Assembly (NCBI GenBank): GCA_963819115.1
Contig: CAWFUR010000011.1
Coordinates: 434,001 to 498,000 of the forward strand
DNA: 64,000 nt
Reading direction: 5' to 3'
Origin: JACVRW01 sp963819115
Lineage (GTDB): Bacteria; Actinomycetota; Thermoleophilia; Solirubrobacterales; Thermoleophilaceae
Shown: piece by piece, positions 1-8,333 of the stretch
Position numbering within the stretch: position 1 is the stretch's first letter
Layout: each line of letters begins with the position of its first letter
The notes under the pieces: model-generated
What the model was told of the DNA's origin: nothing
What the model saw: only the letters and a program-made list of their open reading frames with translations
Database searches by the model: none
Program-made: the position numbers and the translations under genes

Positions 1-494
1 GCCACGCGAGGGCAGGCGGTGGCATCGACGACCCTGGCGCCCGCCGGCAGGATCTCCTCCGGCCACTCCGGCGCGGCGCCGCGCACGAGCAGCGCGGAGC
101 CCGCGGTGGCCTCGGAGAGCCACGCGGCCACGGCGTCGCCGCGCTCGGGGGACACGAGCCAGGCGCAGTGGTCCGCGGCGCCGGTCCCGCTGCCGGCGTT
201 CGCGTACACGGGCACCTGGAGCGGGAGGCGTCGGTGCAGCTGTTCGCGGTCGCGGCTCAGCACGACGATCGCGTCCAGGCTGCCGGACGGCGCTCGCCAC
301 GCCGCCAACCGCGTGGGGGGCCGTGCGGCGATCGTGTCCCACCAAGCCACGACCCAGTCGGGTGTCTGGAAGTACGAGCTGCCCTCGTGTCGCGCCGCCA
401 GGTCGAGCCACTCGTCATGGAGGGGCCCGAGGCTCGCGAGCCCCTCGCGCTCTATGCGGGCAGCTTGCGCCGCGCCTCGCTCAGCTTGCCCCAC
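1..494 (-). CDS. GNAT-type acetyltransferase, CelD/FemAB-like (partial)
   Basis: Reads leftward and runs off the left edge, so about 164 N-terminal residues are present. The conceptual protein carries a SSYFQTPDWVVAWW segment followed by alternating strands (DAIVVLSRDR, LPLQVPVYANAG). This matches the N-terminal half of the GNAT-like acyltransferases often found in polysaccharide clusters (CelD/FemAB type). No in-frame ATG exists near the 5' end. The best start is a GTG at 494 lying inside the preceding cupin gene (43-nt overlap), implying translational coupling. It is the last visible gene of the exopolysaccharide operon, so acylation or aminoacylation of a surface glycan is the likely role. 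The substrate is unknown and the catalytic half lies outside the window. Confidence 0.6.
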   Translation of the reverse strand, partial: MGQAERGAAQAARIEREGLASLGPLHDEWLDLAARHEGSSYFQTPDWVVAWWDTIAARPPTRLAAWRAPSGSLDAIVVLSRDREQLHRRLPLQVPVYANAGSGTGAADHCAWLVSPERGDAVAAWLSEATAGSALLVRGAAPEWPEEILPAGARVVDATACPRV

Positions 495-1297
495 AGGTCG
501 AAGCTCGCGGCCTTAACGCGGTCGACGGGCTCGGACCTGCCCGGCCCGCGGGGCGAGAGGTTGAGCTTGCGCAGCCGGCGGTTGATCCGGTTGACGGACT
601 CCGCCCGCTCGCTGAACGCGGTGTAGAAGGGGATGGAGAACGACACGGAGATGCCGGCCTCGGTGGTCACCCAGTGCGGTACGAAGGACGGGAGGTAGAC
701 CCCCACGCCGGAATCGATGCGGAAGTGCTCAGCCACCTCCTCCATCGCGGCGAAGTCGCACTCCTCGGCGTCGTAGTAGAGATCGAGCTCGTGCTGGCGC
801 ACAGAGTCGTCCTCGAAGGCGGCGACGCTCACGTGCTTCACCCCCCTCACCTGCAGGAGGAAGCTGTGCTCGGGGTCGAAGTGCATCGGGGTGGTGGCCG
901 CGGGCGCCGAGATGAAGAGGTAGCCGGTCCGACGCCGCATTCCCCCCTCGCGACGCGGCAGGATCGCGTCCACCTCGTCGAGGCACTGGTTGATGAGCTC
1001 GGCGTACTGGGGGTCCTGCTGGACGTCGCGCAGGGAGATCCGGAAGCCGTTGCTCTCAACGTCCCGAATCGTCGCCGAGGGCGGCCCCTCGCCCACGTCG
1101 ACGTAGCCGTTGCGGTTGACCAGCGGCAGGGCGCCGCTCTCCCGCCTCACCGAGTCGGGTGGCAGCCGGTCCGCGAGCTCCGCCATCGCGTCGAGCGTGA
1201 AGAGCGGGTGATCCGAAAGCGCGTGGCGGACCGAGATGGAGCGCCGGGCGAACGCTTGGTTGAACGCCGAGCCGTCGATGTCAAGCAGGCTGCCCAT
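452..1297 (-). CDS. Cupin-like (JmjC-type) protein of the exopolysaccharide operon
   Basis: A protein of 281 residues. The segment PMHFDPEHSFLLQVRGVKHV has the HxD spacing of a cupin_8/JmjC iron site, and VPHWVTT downstream supplies the distal His. This suggests a double-stranded beta-helix, possibly a 2-oxoglutarate/Fe(II) oxygenase. I chose the ATG at 1297 because an AAAGGA ribosome-binding sequence lies 8-9 nt upstream; an ATG at 1330 would add 11 residues. It follows the flippase gene after 45 bp on the same strand. No signal peptide is seen, so it is probably cytoplasmic. Cupins in glycan clusters may hydroxylate or modify sugar nucleotides, but that is inference. Confidence 0.75.
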   Translation of the reverse strand: MGSLLDIDGSAFNQAFARRSISVRHALSDHPLFTLDAMAELADRLPPDSVRRESGALPLVNRNGYVDVGEGPPSATIRDVESNGFRISLRDVQQDPQYAELINQCLDEVDAILPRREGGMRRRTGYLFISAPAATTPMHFDPEHSFLLQVRGVKHVSVAAFEDDSVRQHELDLYYDAEECDFAAMEEVAEHFRIDSGVGVYLPSFVPHWVTTEAGISVSFSIPFYTAFSERAESVNRINRRLRKLNLSPRGPGRSEPVDRVKAASFDLWGKLSEARRKLPA

Positions 1298-1342
1298 GTC
1301 AGATATTCCTTTCTCCGCGAGCGGGTCCAAACATACCTCTAA

Positions 1343-3850
1343 TCACCCGTGCGCCCCGTAGGTTCTGAACCTCGAGGGGTGGAAGCCCGAGCACCCGATC
1401 GAATCGAAACGCAGATGCGCCGGCCGGAGGTTCCCGCCGCCGTCCACGAGGCTCCCGGAGGAGCCGGTACGGTCGATGAAGGCCGGGGCTCCGTCACCGA
1501 TGTTCTTCAACGCGACGTTGTCGGCGCCGCGCAGTTTGAATCCGGTGATGTTCGACTCGCGGGCCTTCGCCAGGATGTTGCGCTCGATCCGCACCCCGGA
1601 GGTATCGCGCGAGAGGCTCACGTTCTGGGAGCTGTTGTAGATCGTGTTGAAGCGGACCTCGACGTTCTTCGCGCCCCCGGTGTCGTCGCCCGGTCCGAGC
1701 TTGATGCCGCGGCCGTTCTCGGCGTTGAAGAGGATGTTGTGCGCGATCACTCCGTGCGGCCTCGGGCTCGCGCTCATGTCCGCCACGTAGACGTTGTGGT
1801 CCTGGTTCGGTCCGTTGGTGGCGAAGGTGTCGTGGATGCAGTTGCGGTTGACCAACCACCGACCCAGGTTGTTGCGCGGACCGTCGTCGATCTGCAGGCC
1901 CGAGGTGGAATGCGCCCCCGAGATCTCCGACCCTGTGAGCCTCCAGCCCGTGCCGCCGAAGATGCGCACCAGTGGCTCGTTGGGGTTGCCCGCGGCCCAC
2001 TCGACGTTGAGGCCGTGGATGGTCCAGTAGCTGGGGTTGCCGATCCAGAGCTGGCCGCTCAGAACCGGCCGCTCGCCAGGGAAGTTCCTCACGCGCACCC
2101 GCGCATGCCTCCTGCCCGGCTTGACGTTGACCTTCACGCGCTCCCGGTAGGTCCCACCGCGCACGTACAGGCGCTGGCCGTACCGCAGGCGCCTGAGCGC
2201 ACGGGCGATGGTCCTGAACGGATGCCGGCGGCTGCCCGGCCCGGCGTTGGAGCCGTTTGGGGCCACGTAGAAGGTGTGGCGTATGCCCGCCGCGGGGTGC
2301 GGCGTGCTCGCCACGCGCTCGCGGCTGTCCCCGCTTCCGCCGCACCCCACCAGGAGCAGCGCCGCCACCAGCAGCGCCAGTCCCGCGGTGGCCGCCATGC
2401 GGTGACGGAGGTCCAGCACGGGGCGAACGAGCAGCTCGAACCCGTCGGGCGCCAGCCACCGGAGCAGCGAGAGGTAGAGCACGACACCGAGCGGGATGCC
2501 GACGGCGAGCGCGGCGGCGGGCGGCAGCACCGCGGCCACCCCGTACAGCACACCCCCCGTGACCGCGGACAGGGCGAGTGCCGGAGCGGCGGCGAGGAAG
2601 GTCGCGTACCAGCGGATTCCCAGCACCCGGCCGATGATCACGCCGAGCAGGGCGAGCGACACGGTCTTCTCGGCCACCTGGGAGGCGGCGACGGCCGTGA
2701 TGCCGTGGGGCGCGGCGAGCCAGATCGCCGGGAAGAGAATCGCGATCTGCATGACCCCCGTCCACGTGAGCAGCCACGAGCGACCGAGGGCCTTGAACAC
2801 CGCCCCGGGCATGCTCGCCAGCGATGCCAGGCCCGCCCAGATGGCCACGAACGCCATCGGCGCGGCGGCCGCACGCCACCTCTCCCCGAACAGCGTGAGC
2901 ACCAGCGGCAGCGCGAGCGCCGCAATGCCGAAGGCGGCGGGCCAGGCCACCATCGCGCCCAGCCGGATCGTCTGGAGATACCCGCGGCGCAGCTCGTCGT
3001 CGATACCCGCCGGCCCGTCGCCGCGCAGGCGGGCGTAGAACGGGAACAGCACCTCGTTGGCCACCCTGAAGCCTGTGAGGATCACCAGCTCGGGAAGGCG
3101 GAAGGCCAGGTAGTAGACGCCCAGCGCCGCGGCCCCGAGCTTCCCTCCCACCACCAGGTAGTCGAAGTTCTTCGCCCCCTGGCCGAGCAGGCCGACCGCC
3201 ACGATGCCCAGGCCGAAGCGCATCATCGAAGGCAGGTGCTCGCGGGAGATCACCGGTTGCGGGCGGAACGGGTGAACGAGCCACATCCCCACCGACTGCG
3301 CCAGCGTCCCGGCCACCTGACCGATCACGAGGCTCCACGCACCGGCGCCGGCCAGAGCGAGCGCGATGCTCACCCCGCCCTTGGTCAGGCCCCCGGCGAG
3401 GGTGGGGCCGAACAGCGTGCGGAACTGCAGCGTGCGGCGCAGGCGGTACTCGTGCGCCTTGCCGATCGCGCCGAACGGGAACTGCAGCGCCAGCACCCGG
3501 AACAGCGGCACCACCTCGTCGCCCGGGCCGACCCGCGCCAGCAGCGGGGCGACGAACCACGCGGCCACGAACAGGACCGAGGAGCCGACGATCCCGATCC
3601 AGAACGCGGTGGAGGAGATGCGCGGGTCGTCGGCATCGGAGCGGTAGACCAGCGCCGCGCCGAGCCCGAGGTCACCGGCGTACTCCATGAAGTAGATGAC
3701 CGAGAGGGCGAAGGCCACCAGGCCGAACTCGCTCGGCACCAGCAGGCGCGCGAGCACGATCGTGGCGACGAACACCAGCGCCTTGCCGGCGGCGTCGGCG
3801 GCGCCCGCCCAGATGAAGCCGCTGAAGGCCCTCCGGCTGAGGTCACGCAA
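1343..3850 (-). CDS. Polysaccharide flippase fused to a parallel beta-helix domain
   Basis: An 835-residue protein with TTG start, overlapping the upstream glycosyltransferase stop by 8 nt. Residues ~1-480 are a multi-spanning MOP/Wzx-type flippase: the N-terminus FSGFIWAGAADAAGKALVF and the FGLVAFALSVIYFMEYAGDLG stretch are typical of lipid-linked oligosaccharide exporters. Residues ~520-835 resemble a right-handed beta-helix (FYVAPNGSNAGPGS, then repeated short strands such as NRNCIHD, VRFNTIYNSSQNV, VRIERNIL) as in pectate-lyase-like or DUF1565 proteins. The junction MAATAGLALLVAALLLVGCG looks exactly like a lipoprotein signal with Cys503. No stop separates the two parts, and no ribosome-binding site precedes the internal ATG (2398). 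It may be a true fusion exporting a glycan and presenting a glycan-binding or lyase domain outside. Confidence 0.85.
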   Translation of the reverse strand: MRDLSRRAFSGFIWAGAADAAGKALVFVATIVLARLLVPSEFGLVAFALSVIYFMEYAGDLGLGAALVYRSDADDPRISSTAFWIGIVGSSVLFVAAWFVAPLLARVGPGDEVVPLFRVLALQFPFGAIGKAHEYRLRRTLQFRTLFGPTLAGGLTKGGVSIALALAGAGAWSLVIGQVAGTLAQSVGMWLVHPFRPQPVISREHLPSMMRFGLGIVAVGLLGQGAKNFDYLVVGGKLGAAALGVYYLAFRLPELVILTGFRVANEVLFPFYARLRGDGPAGIDDELRRGYLQTIRLGAMVAWPAAFGIAALALPLVLTLFGERWRAAAAPMAFVAIWAGLASLASMPGAVFKALGRSWLLTWTGVMQIAILFPAIWLAAPHGITAVAASQVAEKTVSLALLGVIIGRVLGIRWYATFLAAAPALALSAVTGGVLYGVAAVLPPAAALAVGIPLGVVLYLSLLRWLAPDGFELLVRPVLDLRHRMAATAGLALLVAALLLVGCGGSGDSRERVASTPHPAAGIRHTFYVAPNGSNAGPGSRRHPFRTIARALRRLRYGQRLYVRGGTYRERVKVNVKPGRRHARVRVRNFPGERPVLSGQLWIGNPSYWTIHGLNVEWAAGNPNEPLVRIFGGTGWRLTGSEISGAHSTSGLQIDDGPRNNLGRWLVNRNCIHDTFATNGPNQDHNVYVADMSASPRPHGVIAHNILFNAENGRGIKLGPGDDTGGAKNVEVRFNTIYNSSQNVSLSRDTSGVRIERNILAKARESNITGFKLRGADNVALKNIGDGAPAFIDRTGSSGSLVDGGGNLRPAHLRFDSIGCSGFHPSRFRTYGAHG

Positions 3851-4865
3851 CCGGCTTCACCACCTCGTGGCCGGTGAGCTCCCGGGCCAGCTCGGCGTCG
3901 TCCCTGAACGCGCGGCTCAGGCGAGCCACGAGCGACTCCGAGACGAACACCCTGGCCAGAAGTGCGAGCTTCCGCCGGGCAAGGGTGAAGGGGTCGAGCG
4001 CGAGCGCCTCGATCGCGTAACGCCGGGCGACGCGCCTGTGACCCTGGATCGCGCTGCCCAGCCCGGCGTGCAGGAAGGCGGCCGAGGCGGCGCTGCGCCG
4101 CAGCAGCGGCCGCTTCCACGCAGGGTGGACGTCGCGCAGATGGGGGTCGATGATCGCGAGCTGGAGGTCGATCCGGGCTCGCCCCTTCCTCAGCGTGATG
4201 CCGCTGGTGTGGCGCCTGACGAGCGCCACGACCTCGTCCATGAACCCGATCGGGAAGCGCTTGGCGATCTCGAGCCAGGTATCCCAGTCCTGCCCGATGG
4301 GCAACTCGCTGAACCCGCCCGCCGCCTCGAGAGCCGGCCGGCGGAGGAGCACCGAGCTGGGGTTGAGCACGACGTTGTGAACGAGGAGCTCTTCGAACAC
4401 CCTGCCGCATGCCGGGCCTCTCAGCGCGTGCACCACGCTGGACGGCTTCATCGCCTCGTCGCACGCGAATGCGTGGGCGGCCACGAGAGCGGCGTCGGGG
4501 TGGCGCTCGAGGTGCGCGACGCCGGCGGCCACCCTGTGTGGGAGCCAGGCGTCGTCGGCGTCCAGGAAGGCCACCAGTGGGGCCGAGGTGGCCCGTAGCC
4601 CGGCGTTGCGCGCCTGACCGGCGCCGCCATCGGGCGCGTAGAGGTAGCGGACCCCGCGCCCGGCGTACCGGGCGGCCACCTGGGCCGTGTCGTCGGTCGA
4701 CCCGTCGTCCACCACCACCACCGCCACGTTGGGGTAGTCCTGGGCGAGCACGCTCTCGATCGCCTCGCCCAGGAAGCGGCCGTAGTTGTGGCAGGTGATG
4801 ATCGCGTCGACCGGCGGCGGGGTCTGGGCGCCGGCGCTCGGCGGCTGGGGGCTAAGCGCTTGCAT
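3843..4865 (-). CDS. Family 2 glycosyltransferase
   Basis: A protein of 340 residues. The GT-A fold signature begins at about residue 18 with VDAIITCHNYGRFLGEAIES, followed by VVVVDDGSTDDT, GGAGQARNAG and the metal-binding LDADDAW. This is a soluble GT2 enzyme without membrane segments, expected to add a sugar from a nucleotide donor to the lipid-linked repeat unit on the cytoplasmic face. The start ATG overlaps the end of the deacetylase gene by 14 nt and its stop overlaps the flippase start by 8 nt, so the three are probably co-translated. The C-terminal ~100 residues are Arg/Ala/Leu-rich helices without an assigned function. Confidence 0.92.
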   Translation of the reverse strand: MQALSPQPPSAGAQTPPPVDAIITCHNYGRFLGEAIESVLAQDYPNVAVVVVDDGSTDDTAQVAARYAGRGVRYLYAPDGGAGQARNAGLRATSAPLVAFLDADDAWLPHRVAAGVAHLERHPDAALVAAHAFACDEAMKPSSVVHALRGPACGRVFEELLVHNVVLNPSSVLLRRPALEAAGGFSELPIGQDWDTWLEIAKRFPIGFMDEVVALVRRHTSGITLRKGRARIDLQLAIIDPHLRDVHPAWKRPLLRRSAASAAFLHAGLGSAIQGHRRVARRYAIEALALDPFTLARRKLALLARVFVSESLVARLSRAFRDDAELARELTGHEVVKPVA

Positions 4866-5721
4866 CCTCGGCGAAGAGCCGGCGGGCCACGGGAGCGGGG
4901 ATGTGCTCGTGTACGTAGGCGTGCCAGTCGATGGCGCCGGTGACCTTTTCGGACAGTCGTTCCACGGACTCGTTCCCCACCCCCAGGCGCGCGACCCGCA
5001 GTGCTCCGTCGGAGTCCCGGACGGCGCGCGGGAGCGAGATCAGGCCCAGCTTGTAACCCGCACGGCTCGCGGCGGTGAAAGTCTCGGCGGTCACGTGGCG
5101 GCCGAGCTTCCCCCAGGGGTAGGCGATGGTCCGGACGGGTTCGCCCAGACGCTCCTCGAGCACCTCCCTCGAGCGTCTGAGATCGCGTTCGGCCTCGGCG
5201 ATGGAGAGGCGCGCGAGGTTGCGATGGCTCCAGGTGTGCGAGCCCACCGACATCCCCCCGGCGCGCAGCTCTCCCACCTCGGGCCACGAGAGCGGGCGCA
5301 GCTGCTCGCCCTCGGTCTCCCAGACCTCGGAGAGGTGCGCCATCACCTCGTCGTCGTGCTCGAGGAAGCCCACCGCCACGAAGAAGCTCGCGGTCATGCC
5401 CCTCGCCGCCAGGAGCGGCAGGGCGTGCGTGTGGTTGTCGGCGTAGCCGTCGTCGAAGGTGATGGCCACATACGGGCCGCCGGTGAGGCCGGGCCCGGCC
5501 ACGAGCTCCTCCAGGGTCACCACCTGGCAGTGATCTCCAAGCCAGGCGAGGTGCTCGTCGAAGAGATCCGGGCTGAGCGACAGGTACCCCGGCGAAGGGT
5601 TCACCGAGTGGTAGCAGAGCACCACCCGGCGCCCGGCCGGGTCGGGCCGCGGGAGCACGCGCCGGGCTCCGGATTCGGCGACGCGGGTGAGGCGCCTGCG
5701 GGTGCTCGTCGGCAGGGCCAT
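4852..5721 (-). CDS. Polysaccharide deacetylase (carbohydrate esterase 4)
   Basis: A protein of 289 residues from ATG 5721; a GTG five codons upstream is an alternative. The NodB-homology domain is clear: VVLCYHSVNPSPGY, then AITFDDGYADN (catalytic Asp and metal Asp), SFFVAVGFLE, and MSVGSHTWSHRNL, which supplies the two metal His. IAYPWGKL and YKLGLIS close the barrel. The enzyme should remove N- or O-acetyl groups from an amino sugar polymer. No signal peptide is seen, so it could act on cytoplasmic intermediates or be exported another way. It lies 20 bp after the family-2 glycosyltransferase stop and overlaps the next GT2. Confidence 0.9.
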   Translation of the reverse strand: MALPTSTRRRLTRVAESGARRVLPRPDPAGRRVVLCYHSVNPSPGYLSLSPDLFDEHLAWLGDHCQVVTLEELVAGPGLTGGPYVAITFDDGYADNHTHALPLLAARGMTASFFVAVGFLEHDDEVMAHLSEVWETEGEQLRPLSWPEVGELRAGGMSVGSHTWSHRNLARLSIAEAERDLRRSREVLEERLGEPVRTIAYPWGKLGRHVTAETFTAASRAGYKLGLISLPRAVRDSDGALRVARLGVGNESVERLSEKVTGAIDWHAYVHEHIPAPVARRLFAEDASA

Positions 5722-5741
5722 CGGCCGGCGTGCCACCGGCG

Positions 5742-6920
5742 TCAGCTCCTCGCCGCGCCGCTGGACGCGCCCCGCATGCCCACGGGCTCCCATCGCTCGA
5801 AGCGCACGCCGGCCAGCAGGGAGAGCACGGCCAGGCCCGCCGCGCCATTCGCCAGGCAGAAGAAATAGGGAATCCAGAGCGGCTTGAGGCGGCCCCAGCG
5901 CGTGTGCGCCAGCAGGCCGCCGGCCGAGGCGAGCGCGTAGAAGGCCAGCTGAGGTGCGAGCACCATCCACCAGAGCGGGTCGGCCAGCGCCAGCGCGATG
6001 CTGCTGGCCAGGATCGTGAGAAGGAAGAACCCGACAAAGCGCCTGAGGATCTTGTGGAAGATGACCTCGAGCGCGTATAGCCCGGTCCGCGTCGGCAGCA
6101 GCCCGTTGCCGAGGGCCAGCGCCGATCGCAGCCCGCGATTCATCACCCGGACCTTCCGACGGAGTTCGGTGCCGCCCTCCTCGGGCGTGGCCACGAGCAC
6201 GAGCGCGCCCTCGTCGAAGGCGAGTCGCCCGCCCGCCATCACCACCTGGCTGGAGATCAGGAAGTCGTCGGTGCCGGCGGTCTGGGTGGACGGGGTGAAC
6301 AACCTCCGGCGGACCGCGTACAGGTGCCCGCTGGCCGAGACGACGCTCCCGATTCGGTCCTCGAGCCGCTTGAGGAGCCGCTCGTAGCGCCAGTACAGGC
6401 CCTCGCCGCGTGCCACGGGCCTGCCGTCCTCCTCCACGAAGCGGACGACGTTGGCCGCGACGCCGCCCACTTTCTCGTCGGCGAAGTTGGACACGAGCCG
6501 CCGCAGCGTTCCGGGCTCGAACAGCGAGTCGGCGTCGGTGAAGACGAGGATCTCGCCCGATGACACCTGCTCCGCCCGGTTGAGCGCGGAGAGCTTGCCG
6601 GTGCGCGGCAGGTCGAGCACCACCGTGGCGCCCGCCTCGCGCGCGGCCTCCACGGTCCCGTCGCCGGATCCGTCGGATGCCACGATCAGCTCCAGGAGAT
6701 GCGCCGGGTAGTCGGAGGCCAGGACGTTGGCCACCTTGTCCGCGATCACCTCGACCTCGTCGTGCGCCGCGACGAGGACCGACAAGGACAGCTCGAGCGG
6801 AGCTCTGTGCCGCGGGCGGGGACGCAGCCGCCCGAGGAGCGCCAGGGCGAGCGGGTAGCCGGCGTAGACCCACGCCACCACGGCGCTCGAAAAGACGAGC
6901 ACCACCACGAGCGCCGTCAT
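5742..6920 (-). CDS. Membrane-anchored family 2 glycosyltransferase
   Basis: A 392-residue protein starting at ATG 6920, which overlaps the ligase stop as ATGA. An N-terminal membrane helix (TALVVVLVFSSAVVAWVYAG) precedes the GT2 domain with LSVLVAAHDE, LIVASDGSGDGT, LVFTDADS and GTDDFLIS motifs. Several hydrophobic segments near the C-terminus (FVGFFLLTILASSIALALA and later) anchor it. This arrangement is that of processive or poly-isoprenyl-linked GT2 enzymes (IcaA/BcsA-like, but shorter and without a PilZ domain). A role in elongating the exopolysaccharide on the inner face of the membrane is likely. Confidence 0.9.
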   Translation of the reverse strand: MTALVVVLVFSSAVVAWVYAGYPLALALLGRLRPRPRHRAPLELSLSVLVAAHDEVEVIADKVANVLASDYPAHLLELIVASDGSGDGTVEAAREAGATVVLDLPRTGKLSALNRAEQVSSGEILVFTDADSLFEPGTLRRLVSNFADEKVGGVAANVVRFVEEDGRPVARGEGLYWRYERLLKRLEDRIGSVVSASGHLYAVRRRLFTPSTQTAGTDDFLISSQVVMAGGRLAFDEGALVLVATPEEGGTELRRKVRVMNRGLRSALALGNGLLPTRTGLYALEVIFHKILRRFVGFFLLTILASSIALALADPLWWMVLAPQLAFYALASAGGLLAHTRWGRLKPLWIPYFFCLANGAAGLAVLSLLAGVRFERWEPVGMRGASSGAARS

Positions 6921-8332
6921 TGCGCGGGCTTCCGCGCCAGCGAGCCGGCCGCCAGGGCCAGGCCCACGAAGATCCACTCGTAGCGCGCGTAGGCGCTGTG
7001 CAGGGTCACCGCGCAGATGAGGAAGGCGCCGAGCGCCACGAACAGCCCCTCGCCGAGGAGGGCGTCGGCGCCGGTCAGGCGGGACCGCGCCCGCCATGCA
7101 CCGCTCAGGGCCAGCCAGAGCACCCCGAGGAACGCGATCGTCCCGAGCAGTCCGGTCTCGGCCAGGGACTCGAGGTAGAGGTTGTGGGCCCCCCGCCGCT
7201 CGGGCCGGGGATCGATCCCGATCTTTGCGGAGTACTTCAGGTAATGGCCCTCGAAGTTGTCGGGTCCCACGCCGAGAAGCGGGTGATCCGCCCACATCTC
7301 GAGGCCGGCGAGGTTCTCGCTCTTGCGACCGCGCAGCGAGCCGTCGTCCAGCGTGTTCCCGCCCGAGGTCGCGGCCTCGGAGAGGGAGGTGACCCGCTGT
7401 TGAAGGCTGTGCGACAGCACGAGCGACCCGAGCGCGATCACGCCGCACAGCGCGATGGCGAGGACTCGCAGTCGCACGCCGTGAAGCGCGCCGATCCCCA
7501 CGGCCACGATCAGCAGCGCGATGAGCGCCGCCCGCGATTCGGTGTAGGTCACGCCCAGGACGCAGGCGACCGAGATGGCCGCCGCGAGAGCGCGTGCGGG
7601 CAGACGCGACTCGGTCCGGGCGAGGTAGAAGGCGAGCACGGCCGAGGTGGCGAGGATCTGGCCGAACGGGTTCGGGTTCAGCGGCCCGGCGCTGCGCATC
7701 GCGTCGCCCGCGGGGAGGATGCTCGCGAAGCCCCCGTACGACGACCCGTAGGTCTTCGTGACCTGCTGGACGATGGCCACCAGCGCCAGCAGGCCGATGC
7801 CCGCCACCACCGCCCACACGGCGCGCCGCAGCCAAACCGTCGTGTCGAGGAGAAGCAACAGCATCGCCACGACGGCGCCGTAGCTGAGCAGGTCCAATGT
7901 CTCCGCCGCGGCGGCACCGCGATCGCTGGCGAAGACCGAGGCGCAGATGTACGCGAGCGCGAGCGCGCCAAAGGCGATCAGCTCGGGGGGGAGCGTGAGG
8001 CGCTCACGGCCCGCTGCCCAGCGCGCCAGGGTGCCGGCCAGGATGATGGCGATCAGGGCATGGGCGGAGCTCCGCGTGGCGAGCACGTCCGGGATGTAGG
8101 CGACCAGGAGGAAGAGCACGGCCACCAGACACCACCGGAGCTGGACGAGGGTCGCCGTGACGGCGAGTCCGCCCAGGCCCGCGAGAAGGACGAGGCGCAG
8201 CGGATCTGTCGCGTGACCCAGGGCCGTGCCCACCGCGAACGCCGCAGCCGCCACCGCGACCCGGCCCGCCCATAGCGCCATCCCGGCCCCGGGCACGCGC
8301 GGCGAAGCGTGCTGGAGGCCCGCCTCCTGCAC
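6917..8332 (-). CDS. O-antigen ligase/polymerase family protein
   Basis: A 471-residue polytopic protein with about 11-12 hydrophobic segments. The Wzy_C/RfaL signature is recognisable: AGPLNPNPFGQILATSAVLA, TYTESRAAL, and an extracytoplasmic loop with MWADHPLLGVGPDNF and RGAHNLYLESLAETGLLG, a typical ligase motif. It should polymerise or ligate lipid-linked glycan units outside the membrane. The start is GTG 8332; an internal ATG at 8281 is an alternative giving a shorter, more hydrophobic N-terminus. It is one base from the Wzz-like gene stop and overlaps the next glycosyltransferase start. Confidence 0.9.
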   Translation of the reverse strand: MQEAGLQHASPRVPGAGMALWAGRVAVAAAAFAVGTALGHATDPLRLVLLAGLGGLAVTATLVQLRWCLVAVLFLLVAYIPDVLATRSSAHALIAIILAGTLARWAAGRERLTLPPELIAFGALALAYICASVFASDRGAAAAETLDLLSYGAVVAMLLLLLDTTVWLRRAVWAVVAGIGLLALVAIVQQVTKTYGSSYGGFASILPAGDAMRSAGPLNPNPFGQILATSAVLAFYLARTESRLPARALAAAISVACVLGVTYTESRAALIALLIVAVGIGALHGVRLRVLAIALCGVIALGSLVLSHSLQQRVTSLSEAATSGGNTLDDGSLRGRKSENLAGLEMWADHPLLGVGPDNFEGHYLKYSAKIGIDPRPERRGAHNLYLESLAETGLLGTIAFLGVLWLALSGAWRARSRLTGADALLGEGLFVALGAFLICAVTLHSAYARYEWIFVGLALAAGSLARKPAQ

Positions 8333-8333
8333 G

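Noticed and set aside
2398..2398. Separate lipoprotein gene starting inside the flippase gene
   Set aside because: Lipobox and internal ATG are convincing, but there is no ribosome-binding site and no stop before it. Kept as a single fusion gene and reported as a finding.
1349..3877. 842-residue open frame on the plus strand opposite the flippase gene
   Set aside because: A GC-rich antisense shadow. Its composition (Arg, Pro, Ala, Gly, His) is biased and no domain is visible, while the minus-strand product shows clear flippase and beta-helix motifs.
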